Source of the DNA: Pedobacter heparinus DSM 2366
Lineage (GTDB): Bacteria > Bacteroidota > Bacteroidia > Sphingobacteriales > Sphingobacteriaceae
Assembly: GCF_000023825.1 (NCBI RefSeq)
Contig: NC_013061.1
Coordinates: 2,790,001 to 2,854,000 of the forward strand
DNA: 64,000 bases
Direction: 5' to 3'
Below are positions 28,336 through 37,677 of this stretch, one piece after another. Each line of letters opens with the position of its first letter. The first letter of the stretch is position 1. The position numbers and the translations under genes were made by a program. The notes beneath the pieces are model-generated. The model searched no databases. It was not told where the DNA came from and saw only the letters and a list, made by a program, of their open reading frames with translations.

Positions 28336-28766
28336 CAGGATTTACCCAGCTGTGTTTAAGCCTCTTTTTTGTTCTGCTGGCCGGTTGTAACAGCAATGAT
28401 GAGACAAGGGAAAGTCAGGTTAAAACGGCATACCGGGCCATAAACAAAGATGATACAGCTTCGCTTAGAATAAAACTAACTGATAAGGAGTTTTATGGCA
28501 GGTTTGAAATCAATTATCATGGCGCTTACAAAGATTCCGGTGAAGTGACCGGAATAGTAAAAGGTGATACCCTAAAAGGAACTTACCGCTTTCAGCGTTA
28601 TGGGATCGAAACCTGGCACAGGATTCCCATAGCGCTGTTAAAAAAGGACAATAAGCTCATTATGGGTACAGGTTCCATGGAAATTTATATGAACATGACC
28701 TATTTCAAAAAGAACATCCCGATTGAGTACCAGAATCCAAAATTTGTATTCGAAAAGGTCCCTTAA
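28266..28766 (+). CDS. Hypothetical lipoprotein overlapping the LysR gene
   Basis: A 166-residue protein whose only ATG before the lipobox (LLAGC, Cys41) is at 28266, inside the 3' end of the LysR gene. Hence either the genes overlap by 70 bp or the start is a rare codon downstream. The unusually long positively charged lead before the hydrophobic core favours a shorter product. The mature part has beta-rich stretches (KEFYGRFEINYHGAY, then KGDTLKGTYRF) as in small lipocalin-like lipoproteins. No family is assigned. Confidence 0.65.
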   Translation: MEKEKPKSGIAAPFRNAYKFYRITGFTQLCLSLFFVLLAGCNSNDETRESQVKTAYRAINKDDTASLRIKLTDKEFYGRFEINYHGAYKDSGEVTGIVKGDTLKGTYRFQRYGIETWHRIPIALLKKDNKLIMGTGSMEIYMNMTYFKKNIPIEYQNPKFVFEKVP

Positions 28767-28863
28767 CTGCCTAAAAAATAAAGATCGTCCCCTGCCTGCA
28801 ATTGATCTGGATATTTGTCGTTATTTTTGAGGAATTTACAGAAACCTTTGGAACACTGATCGC

Positions 28864-30162
28864 ATGCCAGATAGCAATATATCTTTTAAAAACAAATGGA
28901 TCCCCATACTTGCCCTGCTCGTTGGTATGCCCTGGGGTTACGCACAGGCGCAAACCATTGATTCATTAAGGACTGACCCTATAAAAAGGGACAGCAGCTA
29001 TACCCAATACGATATTGGTGATCTTTTTAACAGTATTTTTCATCCTAAGCGGAAAAGTACTAACCCGGCAAAAAAATCAGCTGTAACCATCATTCCTAAT
29101 TTTGCATATAACCCAAGTATAGGGGCACAGATCGGCATAAAGGCAGTTGCGGGTAAAATATTGGGAAAAGACCCGCATACACTCATGTCCATTGCCGCAA
29201 CTTCAGCATCTATAACCACTAAAGGCATCATTTACTTTTACCTTAACCACAATGTATATACACCTGGTAATAAATGGAACCTCCAGGGAAGCCTGGTTGC
29301 CGCAAAAACCGTATTGCCAGATTTTGGATTGGGCATAGGTAAAGCTGCCACAGGTAGCGAAGCCGACATGATCCTCAGTAATCCCGGCCGAAAACCCTAT
29401 GTACTTCACGCAGAATATTACAATTTCAGGGAAAAGATATACAAGCAGGTGCAGCCAAACTTATTTCTGGGTGCCGGGGTATCCTTCGAGATCAGAAGGA
29501 AAATTGAAGATCGCGCAAATACCAGCAATGCACTTACGCCATATAACATCTATAGCGACAAATACGGCTTTAACCGTGACCATTATCAATCTAATGGCTT
29601 ATTGTTTAACCTGCAGTATACTACGCGCGACAACCAGAACCGTGCTTATAAAGGCATTTATGTTGATGCCGGCATCCGCCTTAACCAAACCTGGATGGGC
29701 AGTTCTAAAAGTGCTATGCAGATTACCACCGATTTCAGAAAATACTGGAGTCTCTCCAGCAGCAATCCTGAACATGTTATCGCCTTTTGGAACTGGGGCT
29801 CCTACCTGATCAATGGGGCCCTTCCCTATCTGGAACTGCCAGGTACCGGAAGGGATACCTACTTCCGCAGTGGAAGGGGCTATACAGTTACCTATTTTAA
29901 AGGCCCGCAATATTTTTATTCAGAGCTGGAATACCGTTTTCCGATCACAAGGAATAAATTTATAAGTGGTGTTGCTTTTGGCAATATACAAACGGCCAAT
30001 GACGACCTCGGTACAGCACTGTTTCAGGAATGGCAGCCAGGTGGCGGTGCAGGCTTACGTGTATTGTTTAACAAAGCCACACGAACTAACCTCTGCCTGG
30101 ATTATGCCTTTGGAAAATATGGTTCAAAGGGGTTCTTCCTGGGCCTCACTGAAGCCTTTTAA
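28864..30162 (+). CDS. Omp85-superfamily outer-membrane beta-barrel protein
   Basis: A 432-residue protein with a signal peptide ending near residue 30 (YAQAQ). It lacks obvious POTRA domains. The rest is a beta-barrel with alternating aromatic strands, a GRDTYFRSGRGYTV-like conserved turn before the last strands, and a C-terminal Phe, as in barrels inserted by Bam. This fits the surface-antigen/BamA C-terminal family. Its role is membrane transport or assembly, not defined. Confidence 0.8.
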   Translation: MPDSNISFKNKWIPILALLVGMPWGYAQAQTIDSLRTDPIKRDSSYTQYDIGDLFNSIFHPKRKSTNPAKKSAVTIIPNFAYNPSIGAQIGIKAVAGKILGKDPHTLMSIAATSASITTKGIIYFYLNHNVYTPGNKWNLQGSLVAAKTVLPDFGLGIGKAATGSEADMILSNPGRKPYVLHAEYYNFREKIYKQVQPNLFLGAGVSFEIRRKIEDRANTSNALTPYNIYSDKYGFNRDHYQSNGLLFNLQYTTRDNQNRAYKGIYVDAGIRLNQTWMGSSKSAMQITTDFRKYWSLSSSNPEHVIAFWNWGSYLINGALPYLELPGTGRDTYFRSGRGYTVTYFKGPQYFYSELEYRFPITRNKFISGVAFGNIQTANDDLGTALFQEWQPGGGAGLRVLFNKATRTNLCLDYAFGKYGSKGFFLGLTEAF

Positions 30163-30186
30163 CTGGTCCTGAAATAGATAAGTCAA

Positions 30187-30720
30187 TTAATTCATTTGAG
30201 GCAGGGGAAGCAGATATTCATCCTGCTTACGCTTATAAAGCCTGTTAAAAGCAACCATAAATGATTTATAATCCTGCTGGGAAATGGCAAGCGAGGTCTG
30301 GTAAAGGTTAACAGGATGCAGGCTTTCATCTACAGATTCAAAAACCAGCTTCATTGCTTTATTGCCTGTCTGAAAATTTTCATGAAAGGGAAACACCTTT
30401 AGCGATTTCGTAATGTTCAGGGTTTTTGCAGGCATTTTAATCGGGCCATAGCGTTGCTGGTAACTTAAAGAATGTTTTTTTAGAACCACAGTTTCTGAAC
30501 CATACAGGTTCCATAAAGAATACCGGAACAGCAATACCTCCATCACGGTAATAAATAAGGTGATTACCCCTATATTACCTATAAAAAATAATATAATGAT
30601 CCCAATGAGCAGCACATTTAAGGTATAAAGAAAGATTTTTCCGCCTAAAGACGAACGCACAACCAGGGTAGCGGTTATCGAACTTCCATCTTCATCAACT
30701 TTAAAATTACTCGCTTTCAT
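30187..30720 (-). CDS. Hypothetical protein with two membrane segments
   Basis: A 177-residue protein. A short N-terminal soluble strand is followed by two adjacent hydrophobic helices (about residues 28-70). The C-terminal part is soluble and PH-like in character. The order resembles small YcxB-type proteins, but I cannot confirm the family. It converges on the Omp85 gene. Confidence 0.6.
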   Translation of the reverse strand: MKASNFKVDEDGSSITATLVVRSSLGGKIFLYTLNVLLIGIIILFFIGNIGVITLFITVMEVLLFRYSLWNLYGSETVVLKKHSLSYQQRYGPIKMPAKTLNITKSLKVFPFHENFQTGNKAMKLVFESVDESLHPVNLYQTSLAISQQDYKSFMVAFNRLYKRKQDEYLLPLPQMN

Positions 30721-30794
30721 ATCTTCAAATTATGCATCAAAACTATTAAATCTTATTCATTTGCCCAACCGGCCCTTTCCCCTCTCCAGTCCTG

Positions 30795-31493
30795 CTATTG
30801 CTTTGGCTTAAATACTTTGGTCAGTTCCTGGGCCGCCTCAAGGTGTTTTCTCAACACAGGCAATTGTTTTAAGGCAAACGCTCTTATGGCCGGGTCTTTA
30901 GACTTACCGGCGGCAGTATAAAGCGCTATCATGTTCTGATTGCTTTCGATCATCTGTTCAACAAATTCCAGATCGGTTCTGCTGGAAACATTAAGGGATT
31001 TTAATGTAACCAGGGCCATGTTTTTGCTCCCTGAAAGCTTTTTTAAATCATGTTGAATCTCTGCATGGTCAGTCAAAACCATAGCAGCATAATCCTTAAT
31101 CCGGGTATTTGCAGTTGTTCTTACAGCGTTTTCACTCCGCTTAACTTCAATTTGCTGATCGGTTAACATCTTATTGACAAGTTCTTCATCACTCATAGCC
31201 GCTAACTTCTGCTGATTCACCCTCACCATCGCATTGGCTTTTGCAATTGCATTATTGGCAATACTGGTCGCATTTTCTTCTGAACCTGCACCATTTGACT
31301 GACCGATTCCGGGTGTAAGGCCGTCTCCACTTGCATTGATTACCCCCCTGCTCGGGTTTTTAATCCCCGGGGTTACACCTGTTATTTTTCTTCGCTTTTT
31401 ACCCTCCTCAGCAGATGAACTCCTGGAAGATGAACAGGAATAAACTAAACAGGCCAATATCAGAAGAATTGCAAATATTCGGAGACTTTTCAT
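30795..31493 (-). CDS. DUF4142 lipoprotein
   Basis: A 232-residue protein with a lipobox near residue 20 (LVYSCSSSR) followed by a Ser/Gly/Asn-rich linker to about residue 85. The C-terminal helical bundle (about 90-230) has the DUF4142 pattern: EVKRSENAVRTTANTRIKDYAAM, then DHAEIQHDLKKL, and a late HLEAAQELTK. Such domains are common in envelope proteins of Bacteroidota; the function is unknown. Confidence 0.78.
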   Translation of the reverse strand: MKSLRIFAILLILACLVYSCSSSRSSSAEEGKKRRKITGVTPGIKNPSRGVINASGDGLTPGIGQSNGAGSEENATSIANNAIAKANAMVRVNQQKLAAMSDEELVNKMLTDQQIEVKRSENAVRTTANTRIKDYAAMVLTDHAEIQHDLKKLSGSKNMALVTLKSLNVSSRTDLEFVEQMIESNQNMIALYTAAGKSKDPAIRAFALKQLPVLRKHLEAAQELTKVFKPKQ

Positions 31494-31599
31494 GCGTGCA
31501 GGATTTAGCGGTAATACTTGTTAAAACTACAAAAACCTCGCAATAATGTTTGCTTTCCCTGCTTAAAATTACAGCTGCATTGCAGTACGCATGTCCTTT

Positions 31600-31824
31600 T
31601 TAAACTTTTTTAGGAGGAAGTTCAAATGCAACAGCCTCATGCTCAAAATGTCCGTTATGGGAACCATCACAAAAAGGTTTGTTTTTTGACAGCCCGCAAC
31701 GGCAAATGGACAATACTGTTCTCCCCTGTAAGCCATAAGCATTGCCATTTCTGTCAACAATTTCAAAATCACCTTCTATTTTCACTGATCCGTTATTGTT
31801 AATTGTAAGTTTCGTTTTCGACAT
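31600..31824 (-). CDS. CDGSH iron-sulfur protein
   Basis: A 74-residue soluble protein with the CDGSH signature CRCGLSKNKPFCDGSH (three Cys and one His coordinate a redox-active 2Fe-2S cluster). It has no membrane anchor, unlike mitoNEET. Preceding beta strands match the family. Its partner is unknown; the cluster binding follows from the motif. Confidence 0.93.
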   Translation of the reverse strand: MSKTKLTINNNGSVKIEGDFEIVDRNGNAYGLQGRTVLSICRCGLSKNKPFCDGSHNGHFEHEAVAFELPPKKV

Positions 31825-31906
31825 TAGATTGTTGTTCTTATTTCGGCCAAAACTAAAACAATGCCGGCAGAGTTCTGAATATCATTTTAGTTTAGAAACG
31901 TTATAA

Positions 31907-33337
31907 CTAAAAGTCTCCGGAAGGTGTTATGATCCCGTCAATACTTTTATGGAGCGGGGCGTTCACATAAACAGGAAAATCTGCTGTCAGCACCTTCAAG
32001 CGCTTCAGGTTAGCATCTGCTTCAGTGGTTAAACTGAGTTTTTTTAAATTATAATTGTATGCTTCCGCAAAAAAGACAAGGCAAAGCCGGTTGTAAAGGT
32101 CAAGTTTCCGGTCTGCTATCAATGTCTCAATCGTTCTGTAAACTGCCGCTTTTGAGTCCAGTTCTGCCATTGCCCGTCCTGTACGGTTAAGTTCACCATA
32201 ATAATGGTTAACCGCAAAATGATCGGCACGCAGCAAAATTCCCGGAACCAGGTACCTGAAATCAACGCCCAGCGCTTCCAGTTCTTTACCATAAGTTTTT
32301 CTTCCGGGTTGTGCATAACTCGCATCTATCATCCGCTCAAAGTTGTCATTGAGAATATCGAGATGCGATCTTAGAAAAATCTCCATACAACAGGTCTCCC
32401 CTGCCAGTCTTGCTATATTTGTAGCATGTATTATCGGACCGTTGTCCATGCTGCAAGATCCCATCACCCTCCTTCTGCGTTTAAGCTCCAAGGCCTTTTC
32501 CTTAGATAGATATAGCTCAACATGATTTTCAAACTGATCCATTTCAAAACCCCAGGGTCCTTCTTTTAATATGACTTCAGTGGTCTTTGTCAGAAATTCT
32601 TCCAAATCTCTTTTCTGTGCAATACTTCGCTCTTTTTCTTTTACCGGATAGATTCCATCTGCTTTTGCTTTACGGATCAGTGTATCTATCCTGGATGGCT
32701 TTAAATTGTAAAACCTTGCCCGGGTAATCTTATCACTTTTGTAGATATAAGTATTGGTGTCAATCATGTAATCTGTATATTCAATGGCTAACCTCGCTTT
32801 CTCGGGCAATTCAAACCTTTTAAATTCTTCCCTGATCAACAATGCAAGAAGTACATCTGCTTCTGGCCTTGGGCCTTTATAATAGTCGACAACCCATTTA
32901 CCACTAAGATCCTGATCATAATCTGTTGCATTAGGGCTTAAAATTTCTGTATGGCCATCATCAGCAATTCTTATTGTTTGAAATACAACCTTTTTCGTAC
33001 CTTCCTCCCGCCGGCCCTTAATAAAAAATACATCTGGCGTAACTTTCAGATCCGGATATAGCCTTTTAAGCTCCGGCAATGAACTGTTTTTAGCAATCAG
33101 TTCATTTACCTTAGCCGCATTTACGCCTTCTATTTTTACATAAACGGCATTACCCTGAGGCCTGGCCCTATACAGTCCGCCACGTTTCTCAGGATTAAAT
33201 TTTTTATTCTTCAGGCCAATCTCTTTTTTAAGTTTCAGCATAATTTCTTCGGGATAGAGTGTATGCTGTAGAGGATTGGTTTGTCCACATGCTCCAAAGA
33301 ACAACAGGGACAGGATGAGGCTAAGGTAAATTTTCAT
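31907..33337 (-). CDS. Hypothetical lipoprotein
   Basis: A protein of about 476 residues from the ATG at 33337, where a signal peptide begins and ends in a lipobox (FFGACGQ, Cys17). A longer reading frame to 33409 adds 24 residues without a better start. The mature part is alpha/beta with charged helices, a KRRRRVMGSCSMDNGP stretch and a paired Cys (ETCCMEIF). I do not recognise a family. Upstream lies an NTF2-like gene on the same strand, 85 bp away. Confidence 0.65.
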   Translation of the reverse strand: MKIYLSLILSLLFFGACGQTNPLQHTLYPEEIMLKLKKEIGLKNKKFNPEKRGGLYRARPQGNAVYVKIEGVNAAKVNELIAKNSSLPELKRLYPDLKVTPDVFFIKGRREEGTKKVVFQTIRIADDGHTEILSPNATDYDQDLSGKWVVDYYKGPRPEADVLLALLIREEFKRFELPEKARLAIEYTDYMIDTNTYIYKSDKITRARFYNLKPSRIDTLIRKAKADGIYPVKEKERSIAQKRDLEEFLTKTTEVILKEGPWGFEMDQFENHVELYLSKEKALELKRRRRVMGSCSMDNGPIIHATNIARLAGETCCMEIFLRSHLDILNDNFERMIDASYAQPGRKTYGKELEALGVDFRYLVPGILLRADHFAVNHYYGELNRTGRAMAELDSKAAVYRTIETLIADRKLDLYNRLCLVFFAEAYNYNLKKLSLTTEADANLKRLKVLTADFPVYVNAPLHKSIDGIITPSGDF

Positions 33338-33422
33338 GGTTTTGGTTTTAATCCATAACATGATGCATTTACTTTTCAGTTTCCACAAAAGAAAATATAC
33401 ATTCAGCAAAACGCCAAAAAAA

Positions 33423-33848
33423 CTATACTGGCTTTGGTAAACTCAGGGCCTCAACCAGGCCATAACTATCTTCCTGTAGCCGGTAACGAACAATCTGCCC
33501 ATCAGCAACTGTAAAATGTGCAGAAAACATGGAGGCATAAACTTCCCCGGTCCTTAACATTACAGAACTGAACGAGCCTGTAACCACAGCAAAATCTCCT
33601 TCAGCCAGAATATGGTCAATATCCGCACTCACCGGCTCAATGTTTTCCCACAGCAATACAAAAAAATCACGTATTTCTTTACGGTTACTTCTCTTCCCCA
33701 GCCATGGGGCCAGTTCCTGATTACCTGGTACATCCCAGTCTGGCTCTGTTGAAAAAAGAAGTAACAATTTTTCGAGTTCACGATTGGCCAAAGCCTCATA
33801 AAACTGACGGACAATGCTTTTTGTTTGGGTAGTTAAGAATGCTGACAT
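33423..33848 (-). CDS. SnoaL/NTF2-like ketosteroid isomerase-fold protein
   Basis: A 141-residue cone-shaped alpha+beta protein. It has the N-terminal helix IVRQFYEALANRELEKLLLLF, the DWDVPGN turn and the strands around TGSFSSVMLRTGEVYASMFSAHFTVADGQI and RYRLQEDSY. Members are small-molecule-binding or isomerase/hydrolase enzymes; the substrate is not deducible. No operon partner is clear. Confidence 0.82.
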   Translation of the reverse strand: MSAFLTTQTKSIVRQFYEALANRELEKLLLLFSTEPDWDVPGNQELAPWLGKRSNRKEIRDFFVLLWENIEPVSADIDHILAEGDFAVVTGSFSSVMLRTGEVYASMFSAHFTVADGQIVRYRLQEDSYGLVEALSLPKPV

Positions 33849-33968
33849 GACATTTATTTTATTTCATAACAAAGAAAACCACCGGTACTGACAACCCTAT
33901 GGCAGTCTGTTTTTTATTTTATTACAATCAAATGTTACAGAATAGCCAAGCCTGGAATCCTGATAACC

Positions 33969-33976
33969 TAACTTTG
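33969..33976 (+). promoter_or_regulatory. Candidate -7 element for the MFS gene
   Basis: TAACTTTG matches the Bacteroidota TAnnTTTG -7 element exactly. It lies 26 bp upstream of the TTG start at 34003 and so supports that start. I see no convincing -33 TTG. Confidence 0.4.
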
Positions 33977-34002
33977 TGCTTTAGAAATTATATCCGATTA
34001 AA

Positions 34003-35220
34003 TTGAGCAGTACAAAAGTTTTAACACAACAACACCAGGGCATAGCAACCCTGCTTGCATTTGCCCTGTTACCACTATCCGGCTTTGCAACTGATATCTA
34101 TATCCCTTCTTTACCCACAATGGCCTCCACATTACAGGTAAGCAGTCTGCAGGTCCAGCTTACGCTAAGTCTTTTTCTCATCAGCTATGGCATCTCCCAG
34201 CTATTTATCGGCAGTGTGCTCGACAGCTTTGGCCGGTACCGTTTAAGCCTCATCTGCCTGCTCATCTTCGCCGCGGCCAGCATCGTCATTGCCAATACGC
34301 ATAACATCTACCTCATTTATCTGATGCGCATCATACATGGTTTTACGGTAGGAACCATTATTGTAGCGAAAAGGGCATATTTTGTCGACTTGTTTACCGG
34401 CGATCAGCTGAAACACTATTTAAGTCTCTTTTCCATTATCTGGTCTACAGGTCCCATTGTCGCCCCGTTTATAGGCGGCTACCTGCAAACCGCTTTTGGC
34501 TGGGAATCCAATTTTTACTTCCTGGCTTTACTGGCCATTGTGCTGGCCGTTCTGGAGTATATTTACAGCGGCGAAACGCTGAGCCATTTTTCGGCTTTTT
34601 CCTTAAAAAAGATTACCGGCATCTATATCACCATGATCAAAACCGCAAGCTTTAGCCTGGGCATCGTGATGCTGGGCCTTGCTTATACCATGGTGATGAT
34701 CTACAACATGACAGGCCCCTTTATCGTAGAACACCACTTACATTTTACACCTGTTGTTGCGGGTTACAGCTCACTCATCCTGGGCTTTGCCTGGATGGTA
34801 GGCGGATTCATAGGTAAGGCAACCATTAACAGGCCCTTCTTCAAAAAGATGGCCACCAACCTGATATTTCAGGTGATATTTGTATCAACCATGCTGCTCA
34901 GCATACAGTTCATTTCCAGTCTGTATACCTTAATCCTGTTCGCATTCCTCATCCATGTAACCGCCGGTTACATCTTTAACAATTATTTCACTTTCTGCCT
35001 CGGGTTGTTCCCTAAAAACGCTGGAATTGCCAGTGGTTTAACCGGTGGCATCACTTATGTAATTGTATCTTTTTTAAGCTATAGCATCATTGCCATTTTA
35101 CCGGCAAAAGACGAGCATCACCTCGGAGCCAGTTACCTGGTACTGACCATACTCTCTGCCCTGGTCATGTTTACCATTTACAGTAGGCATAAAAAAGCCG
35201 GTACTCAGGTAACAGAATGA
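34003..35220 (+). CDS. MFS efflux transporter, Bcr/CflA type
   Basis: A 405-residue inner-membrane transporter with 12 predicted helices. The first helix ends in PLSGFATDIYIPSLPTMA and the loop after helix 2 has GSVLDSFGRYR, both typical of Bcr/CflA drug:H+ antiporters. The first ATG would remove helix 1, so the start must be the TTG at 34003. The substrate is unknown. It converges on the arabinose-isomerase-like gene with a 4-bp gap. Confidence 0.88.
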   Translation: MSSTKVLTQQHQGIATLLAFALLPLSGFATDIYIPSLPTMASTLQVSSLQVQLTLSLFLISYGISQLFIGSVLDSFGRYRLSLICLLIFAAASIVIANTHNIYLIYLMRIIHGFTVGTIIVAKRAYFVDLFTGDQLKHYLSLFSIIWSTGPIVAPFIGGYLQTAFGWESNFYFLALLAIVLAVLEYIYSGETLSHFSAFSLKKITGIYITMIKTASFSLGIVMLGLAYTMVMIYNMTGPFIVEHHLHFTPVVAGYSSLILGFAWMVGGFIGKATINRPFFKKMATNLIFQVIFVSTMLLSIQFISSLYTLILFAFLIHVTAGYIFNNYFTFCLGLFPKNAGIASGLTGGITYVIVSFLSYSIIAILPAKDEHHLGASYLVLTILSALVMFTIYSRHKKAGTQVTE

Positions 35221-35224
35221 TTGG

Positions 35225-36706
35225 TTAACACACCTTAACCACATCCATGTTTAATAACTGGCCCAGCTTTTCAATTTTTGAGCTGATGTGTCCTAAACCA
35301 ATTGCACAGTGATGTGCAGGGCCGTAACTGTTCCAGCTGTTTACAAAATTTCTGGCACCAACAGGGAATTTATACCTGCTGTTGGTATTGCCAATCTGCA
35401 ATATCGGACCCGGTACTGCTTCAGCCTCGGCTACCAGCAGCATCAGGCTGCCCCCTTTCTGTTCTACTACTGACAATAAAGTTACAGGCCCGTTTTTTAC
35501 CGACATCTCCACAGATACCCCCTTGCCAACTTTGCCATGGTATACACCTAAAGGACGAACTTTTGTTTTACCTTCTGCAATGGCAATATGTCCGGGTCCA
35601 TCATGTCCCATCAGCACTACGTCGTCGTTAAAGTCCATTGCATAGTATTCTGTAAATGAGCCTCCCGCACCAAAACAATCCATAATTTTCATGGCCTGCG
35701 CATTTTTTATTTCATATTCGCCTGCCACAGGAATTCCCCGCGCAGTCAAAAGTGAATTGCCCAGAATGATTGAACTGATGGCTTCTTCATTCTCAATATT
35801 CCCCGTGCCTTTATAATAATAAGCCATCGAACCCAGCTGATGTTTGTCCGCCAATCTATCCAGGGCCACCGAGGTAACCGCCGCTTTTTCCAGTTCTTCT
35901 TTAGCGCAATCCTTTTGCACGTCAAAGGTTTCGTAAAACAACTGCAGCCTTTCGTTCATTTCCGCTGGCGTTACGGCTTTCCGCAAACTGGCCAGTTCCT
36001 CTACTTCAAGCAATTCTATATGGCCCCCAAAATGTGCATACTGCTGGGTCAGGTCAGAATAAATGTCCAGCATACCACTATAATAATGCCCCATACAGCC
36101 CATCCGGTTATAAAACATCATGTTGGCCACCTTTGCCGCTTCTACCCATTCTGTAATCTCGTTCCAGCATTCCGGATCGTGCTGCAGCATCCCGGTAATC
36201 TGATGAAATTTTATGCCTGTACGGTTAAATACATTGGCAATTTCAGGAACCGGACAGGCAGAGCAGTAAGACAGCCATTCACCCGTCATCTTGGTCCTGT
36301 CTGTCATGGCATTAAAGGCGGTATAATCTATAGCGGCTTCCGGACTCAGGTTAAGTATAATAACGGGTACCTTGGCGCGCTGAACCACCGGTAATACCGT
36401 CGACGATAAGGCATAAGTGGTCACATGTAAAAAGATCACATCTACATCTTCTGTTTTAAACAACCTGCCGGCAGCAAAAGCCTTATCGGGGCTGTCTACC
36501 AAACCTGCATTTAAAACGGCAGGATGGATAGCCCCGAGTTTCTGCTCAACTATAGCCAGATAGCCTTCCAGCCGTTTTTTTAAGCCTTCAAACTGTGGCC
36601 AGTAAGTGTCTAATCCAATACCAAACAAACCTATTTTTAGTGTCGATTTTGAATTGTTCGGTAAAAATGATTGCTTTGCTGAAACGGATGCGATAGGGTC
36701 AGTCAT
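35225..36706 (-). CDS. L-arabinose isomerase-like sugar isomerase
   Basis: A 493-residue enzyme from the ATG at 36706 (a GTG at 36745 would add 13 residues). It has the two-domain fold of the fucose/arabinose isomerase family. Probable metal and catalytic sites are FTEYYAMDFND, MGHDGPGH and GPAHHCAIG, with the last His pair near residue 465. Size and motif order fit AraA-like proteins, but the sequence is divergent, so the sugar (arabinose, fucose, other) is not certain. It is divergent from an AraC-type regulator, its likely controller. Confidence 0.8.
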   Translation of the reverse strand: MTDPIASVSAKQSFLPNNSKSTLKIGLFGIGLDTYWPQFEGLKKRLEGYLAIVEQKLGAIHPAVLNAGLVDSPDKAFAAGRLFKTEDVDVIFLHVTTYALSSTVLPVVQRAKVPVIILNLSPEAAIDYTAFNAMTDRTKMTGEWLSYCSACPVPEIANVFNRTGIKFHQITGMLQHDPECWNEITEWVEAAKVANMMFYNRMGCMGHYYSGMLDIYSDLTQQYAHFGGHIELLEVEELASLRKAVTPAEMNERLQLFYETFDVQKDCAKEELEKAAVTSVALDRLADKHQLGSMAYYYKGTGNIENEEAISSIILGNSLLTARGIPVAGEYEIKNAQAMKIMDCFGAGGSFTEYYAMDFNDDVVLMGHDGPGHIAIAEGKTKVRPLGVYHGKVGKGVSVEMSVKNGPVTLLSVVEQKGGSLMLLVAEAEAVPGPILQIGNTNSRYKFPVGARNFVNSWNSYGPAHHCAIGLGHISSKIEKLGQLLNMDVVKVC

Positions 36707-36792
36707 AAGATTTATATTTAGGTTAAGCAAAAATTGGCGTTTCACTTTGTTTAATCAATGTACGATCTGATAATCCGCATATACTTATTGAG

Positions 36793-37677
36793 ATGAGCAA
36801 TTATTTTAAATACCTTCCTGTAAGTGATCACGATATCAACTGGGGCCTGCATGTCTTAAATGCAGGGTATAACCGGATCAGCAAGGCGGCAAATTATCCC
36901 CCTGCCGGTCATCCTTCCGGTCATTATTTTAACTGGGATAAGGGACGGATACTGGATGAATATCAGCTGATATACATTTCAAAAGGTACAGGTATTTTCG
37001 AATCTGCACATTGCAAACAGCTGCACATCAATGAAGGTGCTGTCATCCTGCTCTTCCCTGGCGAATGGCACCGCTTTAAACCAGATCCGGAAACAGGATG
37101 GGATGAATACTGGGTAGGTTTTAAAGGGGATATCATTAGCAATATTGCTAAAAAAAACTTTATTTCTCCCCATCTGCCCCTGCTGCAGGTGGGTCTCAGC
37201 GATCAGCTGATCGACCTTTTTTCGGCCATCCTGGAAAAAACCAAAACAGAACAACCAGGTTACCAGCCACTCATATCAGGAATGATCCTGCACCTCCTGG
37301 GTGAAGTGTATGCCAAAACCAAATTGCAGGCGCTGGAAAAGGAAGACATATCAGAAATCCTGATCAATAAGGCCAGGATCCTGCTACGGGAATCTGTCCA
37401 TACAAATATCGCCATAGAAAAGCTCGCCGAAGAACTGCATGTGAGCTATTCCTGGTTTCGTAAGGCCTTCAAAACCTTTACCGGAATTGCACCACACCAG
37501 TATTTATTACAGTTAAAAATAGAAAAGGCCAAAACCCTCCTTTCAGACAGTACAAAACCCATCAAGGAAATTGCCTTTGAACTGGGCTTTGAATCCTCAT
37601 TTTACTTTTCCAGGATCTTTAAAAACAAAACCAGTTATGCACCGGATACTTACCGAAAGCTGGTCCGGAAACTTTAA
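36793..37677 (+). CDS. AraC-family transcriptional regulator
   Basis: A 294-residue regulator. The N-terminal cupin-like sugar-binding domain (about 40-160) contains LLFPGEWHRFKPDPETGWDE. Two helix-turn-helix motifs occupy the C-terminal 100 residues (IEKLAEELHVSYSWFRKAFK and IKEIAFELGFESSFYFSRIFK). It starts about 87 bp from the divergent isomerase gene, so it probably responds to the sugar and controls it. Its end overlaps the next minus-strand gene by 4 bp. Confidence 0.92.
   Translation: MSNYFKYLPVSDHDINWGLHVLNAGYNRISKAANYPPAGHPSGHYFNWDKGRILDEYQLIYISKGTGIFESAHCKQLHINEGAVILLFPGEWHRFKPDPETGWDEYWVGFKGDIISNIAKKNFISPHLPLLQVGLSDQLIDLFSAILEKTKTEQPGYQPLISGMILHLLGEVYAKTKLQALEKEDISEILINKARILLRESVHTNIAIEKLAEELHVSYSWFRKAFKTFTGIAPHQYLLQLKIEKAKTLLSDSTKPIKEIAFELGFESSFYFSRIFKNKTSYAPDTYRKLVRKL

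Noticed and set aside
35840..36394. 184-codon plus-strand frame opposite the arabinose-isomerase-like gene
   Set aside because: It is antisense to a well-supported gene, has no domain and no start context; long opposite frames arise from codon bias.
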